Part shown: positions 34,821 to 43,507 of the stretch, piece after piece
How the letters are laid out: every line of letters begins with the position of its first letter
How positions within the stretch are numbered: position 1 is the first letter of the stretch
From: Bog-756 sp963830165
GTDB taxonomy: Bacteria; Actinomycetota; Acidimicrobiia; Acidimicrobiales; RAAP-2
Reading direction: 5' to 3'
NCBI GenBank assembly: GCA_963830165.1
Contig: CAWHKZ010000011.1
Location: forward strand, 124,001-188,000
Length of the DNA: 64,000 nt
The notes under the pieces: model-generated
Told to the model about the DNA's origin: nothing
The model's input: only the letters and a program-made list of their open reading frames with translations
Database searches by the model: none
Made by a program: the position numbers and the translations under genes

Positions 34821-35675
34821 ATGACCGACACCTCGCCCACCCTGTTCGCCCTCGCCCTGCTCGTCGCCCTGGCCGCCGCCGTGCGGTCGACGTGGTCGCC
34901 GTGCGGGCTGTCGATGCTGTCCACCATCACCCCGTTCGGCGAGCGGGCCAAGGGCCACCGCTACGCCGGCACCGTCGCCTGGTTCGTCCTGGGGGCGACC
35001 GTCGGGGGACTGCTCCTCGGCGGTGTGGCGGCCGGGCTGGCCGCGGTGGTCGCTGCCGCCCATCTGTCCGACGTGGTGTGCGGTGCCGCGGCGCTGGTCG
35101 CCGTGCTGGTGGCGGCGGTGTCCGACACGGGCCTCGCCGGCGCCCGGATCCCCGTCCACTTCCGCCAGGTCAACGAGCGCTGGCTCGACGCCTACCGCCC
35201 CTGGGTCTACGGCGCGGGATTCGGGCTCCAGATCGGGTCCGGGGTGGCCACCTACATCACCACGGCCGCCGTCTACCTGGCGGTGGTGCTGGCCGCACTG
35301 ACCGGCCACCCGCTCGCCGGGCTCGTCGTGGGCGGCCTCTTCGGACTGGTGCGCGGCGTGGCCGTGACCCTGACCCGCCGCATCGGGTCGCCGGCGGCGC
35401 TGCTCGCGTTCCACCAGCGCTTCGAGTCCCTGCGCCGGTGGGCCGACCGGGCCGTGCTCGGCGCCTGTGGACGCTGTGCCGTGGTGCTCGTCCCTGACCC
35501 TCGGGCTGCCGAGTCGGCCCTCGTCGTGGCGGCGGTGCTGGCCGGCGCCGCGTCGGTCCGGGTCGTCGTGTGGGCACGGCACGGACGCGTCGGCTCGGGT
35601 GCGGTGGTCGGGGTGCCGGGCGGAGGCGCGGCCGTCACGGACCGGCAGCCGGACGGGTCAGTCGCCCTCGGTTGA
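34821..35675 (+). CDS. Multi-span membrane protein with SPCGLSML motif
   Basis: 284 residues with about six spans. The N-terminal STWSPCGLSMLSTITPFGE recalls the Cys-Pro motif at the start of CcdA/DsbD-type electron carriers, though with only one Cys in the motif. Further hydrophobic segments are WFVLGATVGGLLLGGVAAGL, VVCGAAALVAVLVAAV and YLAVVLAALTGHPLAGLVV. The ATG has gaggagcgcc upstream. It follows the MauA-like gene by 76 bases and is likely part of the same redox export system. The final codons overlap the end of the convergent Lgt-like gene. Transport of electrons or thiols is only inferred. Confidence 0.7.
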   Translation: MTDTSPTLFALALLVALAAAVRSTWSPCGLSMLSTITPFGERAKGHRYAGTVAWFVLGATVGGLLLGGVAAGLAAVVAAAHLSDVVCGAAALVAVLVAAVSDTGLAGARIPVHFRQVNERWLDAYRPWVYGAGFGLQIGSGVATYITTAAVYLAVVLAALTGHPLAGLVVGGLFGLVRGVAVTLTRRIGSPAALLAFHQRFESLRRWADRAVLGACGRCAVVLVPDPRAAESALVVAAVLAGAASVRVVVWARHGRVGSGAVVGVPGGGAAVTDRQPDGSVALG

Positions 35676-36625
35676 GCCCCCCACCGCGGCGGCCGGCTGC
35701 CCGACGCCGTCGGGCGCCGCGTCCGATGCGTCGTCCCCGACCGCATCCGCCCCGCCCCCGTCCCCGTCAGGAGCCGGAGGCACGGGATCGGGACGGGTGT
35801 CGCGCCAGCGCCGGTAGGGGCCGATGCGGGTGGACAGCAGGACGAGGCCGGCGATGGCCAGCGCCACGCCGGCCAGCTGGACCAGGATCGACCCGAGGTG
35901 CCCGTCCTCACCCAGCCACAGGTGCTCGTCGAGGTAGCGCTCGATGCCCCACAGCACCATGCCGACCCCCAGCACGATGCCGGCCGGCGGAGGGGTGCCG
36001 CCGCGGCCGGGATCGGCGAGCCGTCGGACGCCACCGCGGGCGTCCGCATGCGCAGCCACCGCTCGACGAGCAGCAGCAGGCAGAAGATGGTGAAGTCCTC
36101 GGCGGCCTGGAAGATCGGCACCGGCAGGACCTTCTGGTCGGGATGGGCCCCGGCGTAGTACATGCCGAACCACTGGTCGGTCGGGTGGCCGCCGCCGTTG
36201 ACCATCAGCTGGGGGCCGAGCAGCCGGCCCATGGCCCAGCAGGCCATCAGCACCGGTGCCATCAGGTCGGCGAACCGCAGCGTCGGGAGCTCGGGGCAGC
36301 GGCGCCGCTGGCTGATGATGGCCACCGGCACGGCGAGGATCAGGCCGCCGAAGGACGACAGGCCGCCCTGCCAGATGGCGAAGACCTGGGCCGGGTGGGC
36401 GGTGTAGTCCGACAGGTTGGAGAGCACGTGCATGGCCCGGGCACCGACGATGGCGGCCACGATGACCCAGACGAACATGCCGGTCACCCACTGCCACTGG
36501 TAGCCGCGGTCGCGCAGGCGGCGCTCGGTGTAGCGGAGCCCGAACCAGAAGGTCAGGGCCAGTCCGATCCCGTAGGTGTGGACCTCGAGGAACCAGATGT
36601 GGAAGGCGACGGGGATCGGTCTCAT
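35658..36625 (-). CDS. Lgt-like membrane protein, one frameshift, divergent active site
   Basis: About 322 residues when joined. The start MRPIPVAFHIWFLEVHTYGIG, FGLRYTERRLRDRGY and LSSFGGLILAVPVAI match prolipoprotein diacylglyceryl transferase. But the region RxGNFxNxE reads GRLLGPQLMVNGGG and the HPTQLYE region reads LPVPIFQAAED, so key residues differ. Near 35998 the frame shifts: GGTPPPAGIVLGVGMVLWGI continues in another frame to the end. It may be a specialised paralogue serving the MauA-like cluster rather than the general lipoprotein enzyme, which the window's lipoproteins need. Start ATG at 36625. Confidence 0.75.
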
Positions 36626-36792
36626 GGGGTGGGGTGCCGTGCCCGCGGGGCTACCCCGGGACACCGGCCAGGCATTCAGTATGCCTCAGGGTGCCGGTAG
36701 GGTGTCCTCGCCGGGTCGCGAAGCTCCGGCGGACGGGGGATCGGGGCCGTATCCGGCCGGCCGACCCCGCCCCGATGGTCGGAGGTGACGCC

Positions 36793-37590
36793 GTGGGATC
36801 GTTGACGGGCAAGGTGGCCGTGGTGACGGGCGGGGGGTCGGGCATCGGACTGGCCACCGCGAACCTGCTGGCCGGTGCCGGGGCCTCGGTGGCCGTGGTC
36901 GACCTCGACGGCGCCTCGGCCGAGCGGGCGGCCGGTCCGCTCGACGGGCTGGGGCTCCAGGCCGACGTGGGCCGACCCGAGGTGTGGCCGGGCATCGTCG
37001 AGGCCGTCACCCGCCGTTTCGGTGGCATCGATCTCGCCCACCTCAACGCCGGCATCACCACGGGCGAGGCCGACATCACCAAGGTGACCGACGAGATCTA
37101 CGACCGGGCCACCGGCGTCAACGTGGACGGCGTCTTCTACGGCATCCGGGCCGTGGTGCCGGCCATGGCCGAACGGGGGGGTGGCGCGATCGTGGCCACG
37201 GCCTCGCTGGCCGGCCTGATCGGGTTCTCGCCCGACCCGATCTACTGCCTGACCAAGCATGCCGTGGTCGGCCTGGTGCGCTCCCTCGGCCCGCAGCTGG
37301 CCGACCGGGGGATCACCATCAACGCCGTGTGCCCGAGCATCGTCGACACGCCGCTCATCGCCGACATGCGCGACGTCCTCGAGTCGAGCGGGTTCCCGCT
37401 CATCGACGTGGGGACGGTGTCGGCCACCGTGGTCGACCTCCTGGCGGGCGAGGCCACCGGTGAGGCCATGGTGATCCAGGCCGGGCGGGAGGCGGTGGCG
37501 TTCCGCTTCCCCCGCCCTCCCGGGCCCCGCGCCGGTGGCACGGTGGGCCAGATGCCCCCGAAGGAGTTCGCCGCCCACGATCAGGACTGA
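36793..37590 (+). CDS. SDR family oxidoreductase
   Basis: 265 residues. The cofactor motif is VVTGGGSGIGLATANLL, NAGI is in LNAGITTGEA, and the catalytic Ser and Tyr-x3-Lys are in VATASLAGLIG and YCLTKHAV. The classical SDR pattern suggests an NAD(P)-linked alcohol dehydrogenase; the substrate is unknown. The GTG at 36793 has ggagg 7 bases upstream and is preferred to ATG 36775. It is divergent from the Lgt-like gene. Confidence 0.88.
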   Translation: MGSLTGKVAVVTGGGSGIGLATANLLAGAGASVAVVDLDGASAERAAGPLDGLGLQADVGRPEVWPGIVEAVTRRFGGIDLAHLNAGITTGEADITKVTDEIYDRATGVNVDGVFYGIRAVVPAMAERGGGAIVATASLAGLIGFSPDPIYCLTKHAVVGLVRSLGPQLADRGITINAVCPSIVDTPLIADMRDVLESSGFPLIDVGTVSATVVDLLAGEATGEAMVIQAGREAVAFRFPRPPGPRAGGTVGQMPPKEFAAHDQD

Positions 37591-37598
37591 GGCCCGGG

Positions 37599-38030
37599 TC
37601 AGGCCCCCGGCGGGGTGACCGACCAGCCCCGGCGGCGGAGCTCGTCGACCAGCAGGTCCTCGGGGACGCGCTCGAGCTGACGGGCCAGGCTCTGGCGCCG
37701 CGTCGGGGCCGGGGCCGCAGTCGAGGTGGGGGCCGGAACCGGGACGGGGGGATCGGCGGCGGCGCCGTCGGTCGGTGGCGCGTCGCGTCGGCGTCCGGTG
37801 GTGGCGGGTCGGGAGGGTGCGGGGGCCGCGGCCTCGGCCTCGGCCTCGAGGCGGCCGATGAGCTCCTCGGCCTCGTCCCGGGTGAACCTGCCCCCGGCCT
37901 GGCGCTGGGTCAGGCCGAGCGGTCCACGCGCGTCCCGGAACCCGGTGTGGCCGGCGGCCTCGACCAGGGCGGTCAGGTCACGCAGCTGGCGAGCCGTGGC
38001 CGGCGGCCCGGACGGCTGACCGAAGGACAT
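37599..38030 (-). CDS. Uncharacterised protein with Ala/Pro-rich centre
   Basis: 143 residues. The N-terminal part (TARQLRDLTALVEAAGHTGFRD and FTRDEAEELIGRLEAE) and the C-terminal LERVPEDLLVDELRRRGWSV look folded and helical; between them is a low-complexity Ala/Pro/Arg linker (about residues 68-112). I recognise no domain. Convergent with the SDR gene, 8 bases apart. Probably real, since both ends look conserved in style. Confidence 0.6.
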   Translation of the reverse strand: MSFGQPSGPPATARQLRDLTALVEAAGHTGFRDARGPLGLTQRQAGGRFTRDEAEELIGRLEAEAEAAAPAPSRPATTGRRRDAPPTDGAAADPPVPVPAPTSTAAPAPTRRQSLARQLERVPEDLLVDELRRRGWSVTPPGA

Positions 38031-38113
38031 GACGGGGAGCCGGGCGGGCCGGACCGGCGGTACGGCCCGCAGAGTCGGTCAGACCCGCGGCCCCCGGAGC
38101 GGAGCGACTGGGC

Positions 38114-39361
38114 TCAGACCACCCGGCCCACGCCGGAAAGTCCGTCGGTGCGCACGCCGGTGATGTGCACGTCCTGGCCGGTCTCGGGAGCCTCGACCAT
38201 CTCGCCGCCGCCCACGTACATGGCCTCGTGCTCGTCACCGCCGGGACCGTAAAACAGGATGTCGCCCGGCTCGATGTCGGCCAGCGGGATGTGCGTGGTG
38301 TCGTCGTACTGGGCGCCCGAATAGTGGGGGAGGCTGATCCCGACCTGGGCGTAGGCCCACATCACCAGGCCCGAGCAGTCGAACCCGGTGGAGGGGGAGG
38401 TGCCGCCCCACAGGTAGGGGACGCCGACCTGGCTCTCGGCGGCCGTGACGGCACCGGCGGCACCGGGCGCCAGCGGGGGGACCGGGTTCCCGTACGAGCC
38501 GCCGCCCGAGGAACCGCCCCCCGAGGAGCTCCCGGAACTCTGTCCGCCTCCGCCGCCGCCTCCACCGCCTCCACCGCCCGAGTTGCTCGCGGCCTGGGCC
38601 GCCTGCTGGGCCTGGGCGGCCTGGACCTGCTGCTCGAACTGCGCCTTGGCCGCGGCCGCGGCGGCTGCCGCCTGCTGCGCCTGCTGCTGGGCCACGAGCT
38701 GCTGGATGGTGGCGTTGACGCTGTCGAGGGTGGTCTGGTCCTGGGCGGCCAGCGAGGAGGCCTGGCTCTGGGCGGCCGTCAGCTGGCTCTGGGTGGTCTG
38801 GGCCTGTGACTTCTGCTGCTCGAGCGAGGTCTGCGTGGCGGACAGTTGGGCCTGGGCCGTGTGCAGCCGGTCGATGGTCGACGTCACGTTGCCGGTGGCG
38901 ATCGCCGCGTACTCGGAGCGGATGCCGCTGGTGTTCACGTTCGAGGTGAAGAGCTGCGCGGCCGTGTTCGAAGTGCCGGCGCTGGTGTAGTCCTCGATCG
39001 CCTGGACCTCGAGCTGCTTCGAATCCTTGGCCACCACGTGCTGGTCCTTCGCCACCGCGGCCTGGTTGGCGGTGATCTGGCTCTGCAGCTGGGAGAGTTT
39101 GTAGTTGGACGCGTTGATCTGACCGGTCAGCGTCTGGATCTGGCCCTCGGTCGCGTTGAGCTTGGCCGTGATGGCCGCGGCCTGCGCCTGGGCGTCGGAA
39201 ATCTGATCGGCAGATGCCGGGGTGGAGGAAGCTACGACCAGAGAGGTCGCCCCGAGAGCGGAGGCCACTGCGAGCGTCGCGAACACCCGGCTACGGGTGC
39301 GGTTCAGACGTGCTGGGCAGGCACCTGGCTCGACCGTCGAGTACTGCTCGGCGTGAGTCAT
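38114..39361 (-). CDS. Secreted NlpC/P60 peptidoglycan hydrolase with coiled coil
   Basis: 415 residues. A signal peptide (VFATLAVASALGATSLVVAS, cut near SADQ) leads to a long coiled coil with AQAQ/TQTS-rich heptads (about 60-290), a Gly/Ser-rich hinge (12 Gly in a row) and a C-terminal NlpC/P60 domain: VGVPYLWGGTSPSTGFDCSGL with the catalytic Cys, and EHEAMYVGGGEMVEAP with the His. This is the RipA-like layout of enzymes that split cross-links at division. ATG 39361 is chosen because the signal peptide follows; the open frame runs on to 39565. Divergent from the dienelactone hydrolase gene. Confidence 0.9.
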   Translation of the reverse strand: MTHAEQYSTVEPGACPARLNRTRSRVFATLAVASALGATSLVVASSTPASADQISDAQAQAAAITAKLNATEGQIQTLTGQINASNYKLSQLQSQITANQAAVAKDQHVVAKDSKQLEVQAIEDYTSAGTSNTAAQLFTSNVNTSGIRSEYAAIATGNVTSTIDRLHTAQAQLSATQTSLEQQKSQAQTTQSQLTAAQSQASSLAAQDQTTLDSVNATIQQLVAQQQAQQAAAAAAAAKAQFEQQVQAAQAQQAAQAASNSGGGGGGGGGGGGQSSGSSSGGGSSGGGSYGNPVPPLAPGAAGAVTAAESQVGVPYLWGGTSPSTGFDCSGLVMWAYAQVGISLPHYSGAQYDDTTHIPLADIEPGDILFYGPGGDEHEAMYVGGGEMVEAPETGQDVHITGVRTDGLSGVGRVV

Positions 39362-39523
39362 ATGCGTGGCGATGGTAGTGCACCGGTTTGGCGGGCACAA
39401 GGACTCGCGCCGAGCGCAAGGTCCTGAGCTGGGGTTTTGTCGGTCCGCACCAGCACGTTGCCATATGGGTGGCAGGGCGGGACGTCCCGCCGGCCGGGAG
39501 GGACGGGGCCGACGGCGCCGGTA

Positions 39524-39529
39524 TAGGGT
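39524..39529 (+). promoter_or_regulatory. Candidate -10 box for leaderless dienelactone hydrolase gene
   Basis: TAGGGT ends 7 bases before the ATG at 39537 and decides that start over any upstream one. Confidence 0.5.
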
Positions 39530-39536
39530 CGGCGAG

Positions 39537-40229
39537 ATGGGAGAGCGCATCGAATTCGCCAGCAACGGCAGCCAGACCGGTGGCTATCTGGCCACCCCGA
39601 CCGGTGGTGCGCCAGGAAACGTCGGTGTCCTCGTGCTCCAGGAATGGTGGGGGCTCGTCGACCAGATCACCCGCACCTGCGACCGCTTCGCGGACGCCGG
39701 GTTCACCGCGTTGGCGCCCGACCTCTACCACGGGACGGAGGTCCCGCTGTCCGAGCCCGACGAGGCGGCCAAGACCATGATGGCGCTCAAGATGGACGAG
39801 GCGGCCAAGGAGTTGAGCGGTGCGGTCGACGAGCTGTTGCGCCGGACGGGCCGCCCTTCGATCGGTGTCGTCGGCTTCTGCATGGGCGGCGGCCTGGCGC
39901 TGGTGCTCGGCTGCCAGCGCCCCGATGCGGTCGCCGCGGTGGTGCCGGCCTACGGCGTGATCCCGTGGCCCGACGCCCGTCCGGACTACTCGAAATTGGA
40001 GGCCGTGGTCGAGGGGCACGTGGCCGAACTCGACGGCTCGTTCAGTCCGGCCGCCGCCGAGGAGCTGCGGGCCGAACTGGCCGGGCTGGGCAAGACGGCC
40101 TCGTTCTTCGTCTACCCCGGCACCGACCACGCGTTCTTCAACGAGGACCGGCCCGAGGTCTACGACGCCGCCGCCGCCGCCCAGCTGTGGGAGCGCACGG
40201 TGACGTTCCTGCGGTCGCAGCTCGGCTGA
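39537..40229 (+). CDS. Dienelactone hydrolase family protein
   Basis: 230 residues, alpha/beta fold. The nucleophile is a cysteine in GVVGFCMGGGLAL, as in DLH proper, and the His lies in YPGTDHAFFNED; the acidic residue is probably in the strand before PAYGVIPWPD. LQEWWGLVDQITRTCDRFAD is the typical N-terminal oxyanion strand. The family opens dienelactones in chlorocatechol breakdown, but many members act on other esters. The ATG has TAGGGT 7 bases upstream. The next gene follows after 19 bases. Confidence 0.88.
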   Translation: MGERIEFASNGSQTGGYLATPTGGAPGNVGVLVLQEWWGLVDQITRTCDRFADAGFTALAPDLYHGTEVPLSEPDEAAKTMMALKMDEAAKELSGAVDELLRRTGRPSIGVVGFCMGGGLALVLGCQRPDAVAAVVPAYGVIPWPDARPDYSKLEAVVEGHVAELDGSFSPAAAEELRAELAGLGKTASFFVYPGTDHAFFNEDRPEVYDAAAAAQLWERTVTFLRSQLG

Positions 40230-40248
40230 GCGGTCGGTCGTACCCGCT

Positions 40249-41496
40249 GTGCCCGGACCGGGCCTCGTCGAGGACTACCTGATGCTCGGCCTCCGTCTGG
40301 GCCGCCACGTCGACGGGATGGTCGACGCCTACTACGGACCTCCGGCGCTGGCCCGGGCCGTCGAGGCCGAACCTGTCGTCCCCGCCCCGCAGCTGCTCGC
40401 CTCGGCCCGCAGCCTGCTCGCCGACCTCGAGGCGGGAGGTCCACTCGACGCGTCGCCGGGCTCGGAGGACTCGTCCGCCCCCGCCCGTCGGCACTGGCTC
40501 ACCGCCCAGGCGCGCGGTCTCGCCACGACGTGCGCCAAGATGGCCGGAGAGCCGATCAGCTACGCCGACGAGGTCGAGTCCTGCTACGGGGTGCGTCCGC
40601 ACCGCGTGGACGAGGAGACCCTGGTCGGGGCGCACCGCCGGCTCGACGAGGTGCTGCCGGGCGGCGGGCCCCTGGCCGAACGGCTGGTGGCCTGGCGGGA
40701 GTCGCATGCGGTGCCCGTCGACCTGCTGCGCCGGGCCGTCGACTCGCTGGCCGACTCGCTGCGCGACCGCACCCGCGAGCTGTTCGGACTGCCCGAGGGC
40801 GAGCACGTCGACTTCGAGCTGGTCACGAACCAGCCGTGGTCGGGCTTCAACTACTACCTGGGCGACCTGCAGAGCCGGGTGGCCATCAACACGGACCTGC
40901 CCGTGCTGTCGACGGGACTGGCGCACCTCGTGGCCCACGAGGCCTATCCCGGCCACCACACCGAGCACACCCGCAAGGAGGTGGGCCTGGTGCGCCGCCG
41001 CCAATGGTGGGAGGAGTCGATCTTCCTCGTCGGCACCCCGCAGTGCCTGCTGGCCGAGGGGCTGGCCGACCTCGGACTCGAGGTGGCCTGGGGACGGCAT
41101 CCCGAGGCGACGGTCTCCGAGCACCTGCGCCCGCTGGGCATCCGCTACGACACCGAGGTCGTGGCCGCGGTGGCCGACGCGGGCGAGGCACTGGGCGCGG
41201 TGCGGACCAACGCCGCGTTCCGACTGCACGAGGACGGCGCCGATCCCGACACCGTGATCGACGAGGTGGCGCGCTGGGGCCTGTTGCCCCGCGACCGGGC
41301 GGCCAAGGCCGTCGAGTTCCTAACCCACCCGACGTGGCGTGCGTACCTGACCTGCTACGTCGAAGGCTTCCCGCTGTGCCGGGCCTTCACCGCGGGCGAT
41401 CCGGCCCGCTTCGACCGGCTCCTGTCCGAGCAGCTGACCCCGGCCGACCTGGTCGACCAGATCGCCCGGGACGGTGCGGAGCGCCCGGGCGGCTGA
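40249..41496 (+). CDS. DUF885-type metallopeptidase-like protein
   Basis: 415 residues. The motif VAHEAYPGHHTEH (about residues 228-240) fits the HEAxPGHH zinc site of DUF885 proteins, related to M3/M32-like carboxypeptidases; the further Glu could lie in LAEGLADLGLEVAWG. No signal peptide is visible, so it should be cytoplasmic. Codons begin with GTG at 40249 or an internal ATG (MLGLRLG). It follows the DLH gene closely and is convergent with the TetR gene. The substrate is unknown. Confidence 0.78.
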   Translation: MPGPGLVEDYLMLGLRLGRHVDGMVDAYYGPPALARAVEAEPVVPAPQLLASARSLLADLEAGGPLDASPGSEDSSAPARRHWLTAQARGLATTCAKMAGEPISYADEVESCYGVRPHRVDEETLVGAHRRLDEVLPGGGPLAERLVAWRESHAVPVDLLRRAVDSLADSLRDRTRELFGLPEGEHVDFELVTNQPWSGFNYYLGDLQSRVAINTDLPVLSTGLAHLVAHEAYPGHHTEHTRKEVGLVRRRQWWEESIFLVGTPQCLLAEGLADLGLEVAWGRHPEATVSEHLRPLGIRYDTEVVAAVADAGEALGAVRTNAAFRLHEDGADPDTVIDEVARWGLLPRDRAAKAVEFLTHPTWRAYLTCYVEGFPLCRAFTAGDPARFDRLLSEQLTPADLVDQIARDGAERPGG

Positions 41497-41505
41497 GGGC
41501 CGGAC

Positions 41506-42129
41506 CTACCTCTGGTCGGCCAGGATCCCTTCGAGCGTGGTGCGCACCAGGAGGTCGGCCAGTCCCTCTTCCAGGGGCTCGTGCTGCAGCATGATCCGGT
41601 AGTAGATCGGCCCGTACAGCTGGTCCATGACCACCGGGATGTCGATGTCGGACCGGATCTCCCCCCGCTCGACCGCCCGCTGCAGCACCTCGGTGCTGGC
41701 GGCCCGCCGCGGTTCGATCCAGTGTGTCCTCAGGATGTCGGCGAGTGCCGGATCGGTCTGCGCCTGGCCGATCAGCTCGGCCATGACCTCGCCCGCCCGG
41801 CCGCGGAAGGCGTCGACGAGCAACCGGATCTGCCCGGTCAGGTCGGTGGCCAGGTCACCGGTGTCCTCGAATTCGGCGGTCGCCCGGTAGCGGTGGAAGT
41901 AGGCGTCGATGGCCACCGCACCCCGCGACGGCCACCACTTGTAGATGGTCACCTTGGAGACACCCGCCCGCGCCGCGATGGCCTCCATGGTCGTCCTGGC
42001 CAGGCCGCCCTCCACGAGCAGGTCGGCCGCCGCGTCGAGGATGGCCTGTCGGGCCCGCTCGCTGCGGGGACGTCCGGCGCGGCCGTTCCGCTCGTCGGGG
42101 GCGGTCGACCGGTCCGGAGCCGCAGTCAC
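41506..42129 (-). CDS. TetR family transcriptional repressor
   Basis: 207 residues. The helix-turn-helix is TTMEAIAARAGVSKVTIYKWWPSR, with AILDAAADLLVEGGLART before it. The C-terminal ligand domain (about 70-207) has the TetR_C_16-like run ALADILRTHWIEPRRAA. It is divergent from an MFS exporter, and an inverted repeat lies between them, the common layout of drug-pump control. The GTG start at 42129 has TAGGTT 7 bases upstream on its strand, so its message is probably leaderless. Confidence 0.92.
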   Translation of the reverse strand: MTAAPDRSTAPDERNGRAGRPRSERARQAILDAAADLLVEGGLARTTMEAIAARAGVSKVTIYKWWPSRGAVAIDAYFHRYRATAEFEDTGDLATDLTGQIRLLVDAFRGRAGEVMAELIGQAQTDPALADILRTHWIEPRRAASTEVLQRAVERGEIRSDIDIPVVMDQLYGPIYYRIMLQHEPLEEGLADLLVRTTLEGILADQR

Positions 42130-42155
42130 AGGAGAGAACCTACGCGATGGACGTT

Positions 42156-42182
42156 TCGTACAGGAATATAGTTACTGTACGA
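42156..42182. promoter_or_regulatory. TetR operator between the regulator and the MFS gene
   Basis: TCGTACAG (42156-42163) and CTGTACGA (42175-42182) are perfect inverted arms 11 bases apart. A TATAGT box (42168-42173) lies between the arms and would serve the MFS gene, so binding would block it. The site also lies at -28 to -54 of the regulator start. Confidence 0.7.
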
Positions 42183-42197
42183 CGCGTTCACGTAGCC

Positions 42198-43433
42198 ATG
42201 GAGAGCAAGACGACAGTGGAAGCACAACCGAAGACGGTGAGCACGGGCATCTCGCGTGGGCTGGTGGTGCTGTTCGCCGCGGCGTGTGGCCTGGCCGCCG
42301 CCAACCTGTACTACGCCCAGCCCATCCTCGACCACATCGCCCGCACCTTCGGCGCCAGCTCGGCCACGGCCGGGTTGGTGGTCACCTTCGCCCAGATCGG
42401 CTACGCCCTCGGCCTCGCCCTGCTCGTCCCGCTGGGGGACATCCTGGCGCGCCGCCGACTCGTGCCGGTCGCCCTCACGGTGACCGCGGTGGCGCTCGTG
42501 GCCTCGGCCGTCTCCCCCGGGATCGGGACCCTGATCGCCGTCGCACTGTTGGTCGGTGCCGGCTCGACGGTCGCCCAGATGCTCGTCCCCATGGCCGCGT
42601 CGCTGGCCGACGACGACAGCCGCGGTCGGGTGGTGGGCCAGGTCATGACCGGCCTGCTGCTCGGGATCCTGCTCGCCCGCACCGTCTCCGGGGTCGTGGC
42701 CGGAATCGCCGGATGGCGCGCCGTCTACGTCGTCGCCGCCCTCTTGTGTACCGCCATGGCCCTCATCCTCGCCCGGGTCCTGCCCCGCGAGCACGACCGG
42801 CCGCGCATCGCCTACCGCTCGCTGCTGCACTCGACCCTCGCCCTGTTCCGGGCCGAGCGCCTGCTGCGGCGCCGGGCCCTGTTCGGGGCGCTCGCCTTCG
42901 CCGCCTTCAGCGCCTTCTGGACGACGATGGCCTTCATCCTGTCGGGGGCGCCGTTCCACTACGGCGACACCACCATCGGCCTGTTCGGTCTGGTGGGGGC
43001 GGCCGGTGCACTGACCGCCAACGTGGCCGGCCGGTGGGCCGACCGCGCCATGACACGGCTCACCACGACGGTCTTCGCCGTGCTGATCGCCGTGTCGTTC
43101 CTGCCGCTGTGGCTCGGTGACCACAGCCTCTGGCTGATGATCGTCGGCATCCTGGTCATGGACATCGGGGTCCAGGGCCTGCAGGTGACGAACCAGTCGA
43201 TCATCTACCGGCTGGCCCCGAACGCCCGCAGCCGGATCAACTCGTCGTACATGGTCTGCTACTTCGTGGGCGGTGCCATCGGGTCGGCCGTCGGCGGCTG
43301 GCTCTACGGCAGCCACGGCTGGGCCGGTGTCTGCCTCTTCGGTGGCGGACTGGGCCTGGTGGCCGTGCTCCTGGCCGCGGTCGACGGGATCCGGCGGACG
43401 TCGCACGACCCGGCTCCGGCCCTCGCCGCCTGA
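42198..43433 (+). CDS. MFS transporter
   Basis: 411 residues with about 12 spans. The start GLVVLFAAACGLAAANLYYAQPILDHIA is typical of the sugar-efflux or drug-efflux DHA1 subfamily (AraJ/YdhP-like), with VPLGDILARRRLVP as the loop 2-3 motif. A longer frame from 42147 would run through the operator, so ATG 42198 is preferred. Divergent from the TetR gene and controlled by it. Probably a drug:proton antiporter. Confidence 0.88.
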   Translation: MESKTTVEAQPKTVSTGISRGLVVLFAAACGLAAANLYYAQPILDHIARTFGASSATAGLVVTFAQIGYALGLALLVPLGDILARRRLVPVALTVTAVALVASAVSPGIGTLIAVALLVGAGSTVAQMLVPMAASLADDDSRGRVVGQVMTGLLLGILLARTVSGVVAGIAGWRAVYVVAALLCTAMALILARVLPREHDRPRIAYRSLLHSTLALFRAERLLRRRALFGALAFAAFSAFWTTMAFILSGAPFHYGDTTIGLFGLVGAAGALTANVAGRWADRAMTRLTTTVFAVLIAVSFLPLWLGDHSLWLMIVGILVMDIGVQGLQVTNQSIIYRLAPNARSRINSSYMVCYFVGGAIGSAVGGWLYGSHGWAGVCLFGGGLGLVAVLLAAVDGIRRTSHDPAPALAA

Positions 43434-43507
43434 GCCCCCGGGCGGCGCCGACCCGGCGATCCGACGTCCCGGTGGCGTGTCGGGCCGGGTGAGCCTCGGG
43501 CGCGGGT

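Noticed and set aside
36775..36792. Earlier ATG start for the SDR at 36793
   Set aside because: It would place the good ribosome site inside the coding region; the GTG with ggagg 7 bases upstream is better.
39362..39536. Possible c-di-AMP riboswitch before the NlpC/P60 gene
   Set aside because: Such genes often have one, and a strong hairpin (39400-39425) is present, but I could not find the conserved core of that riboswitch.
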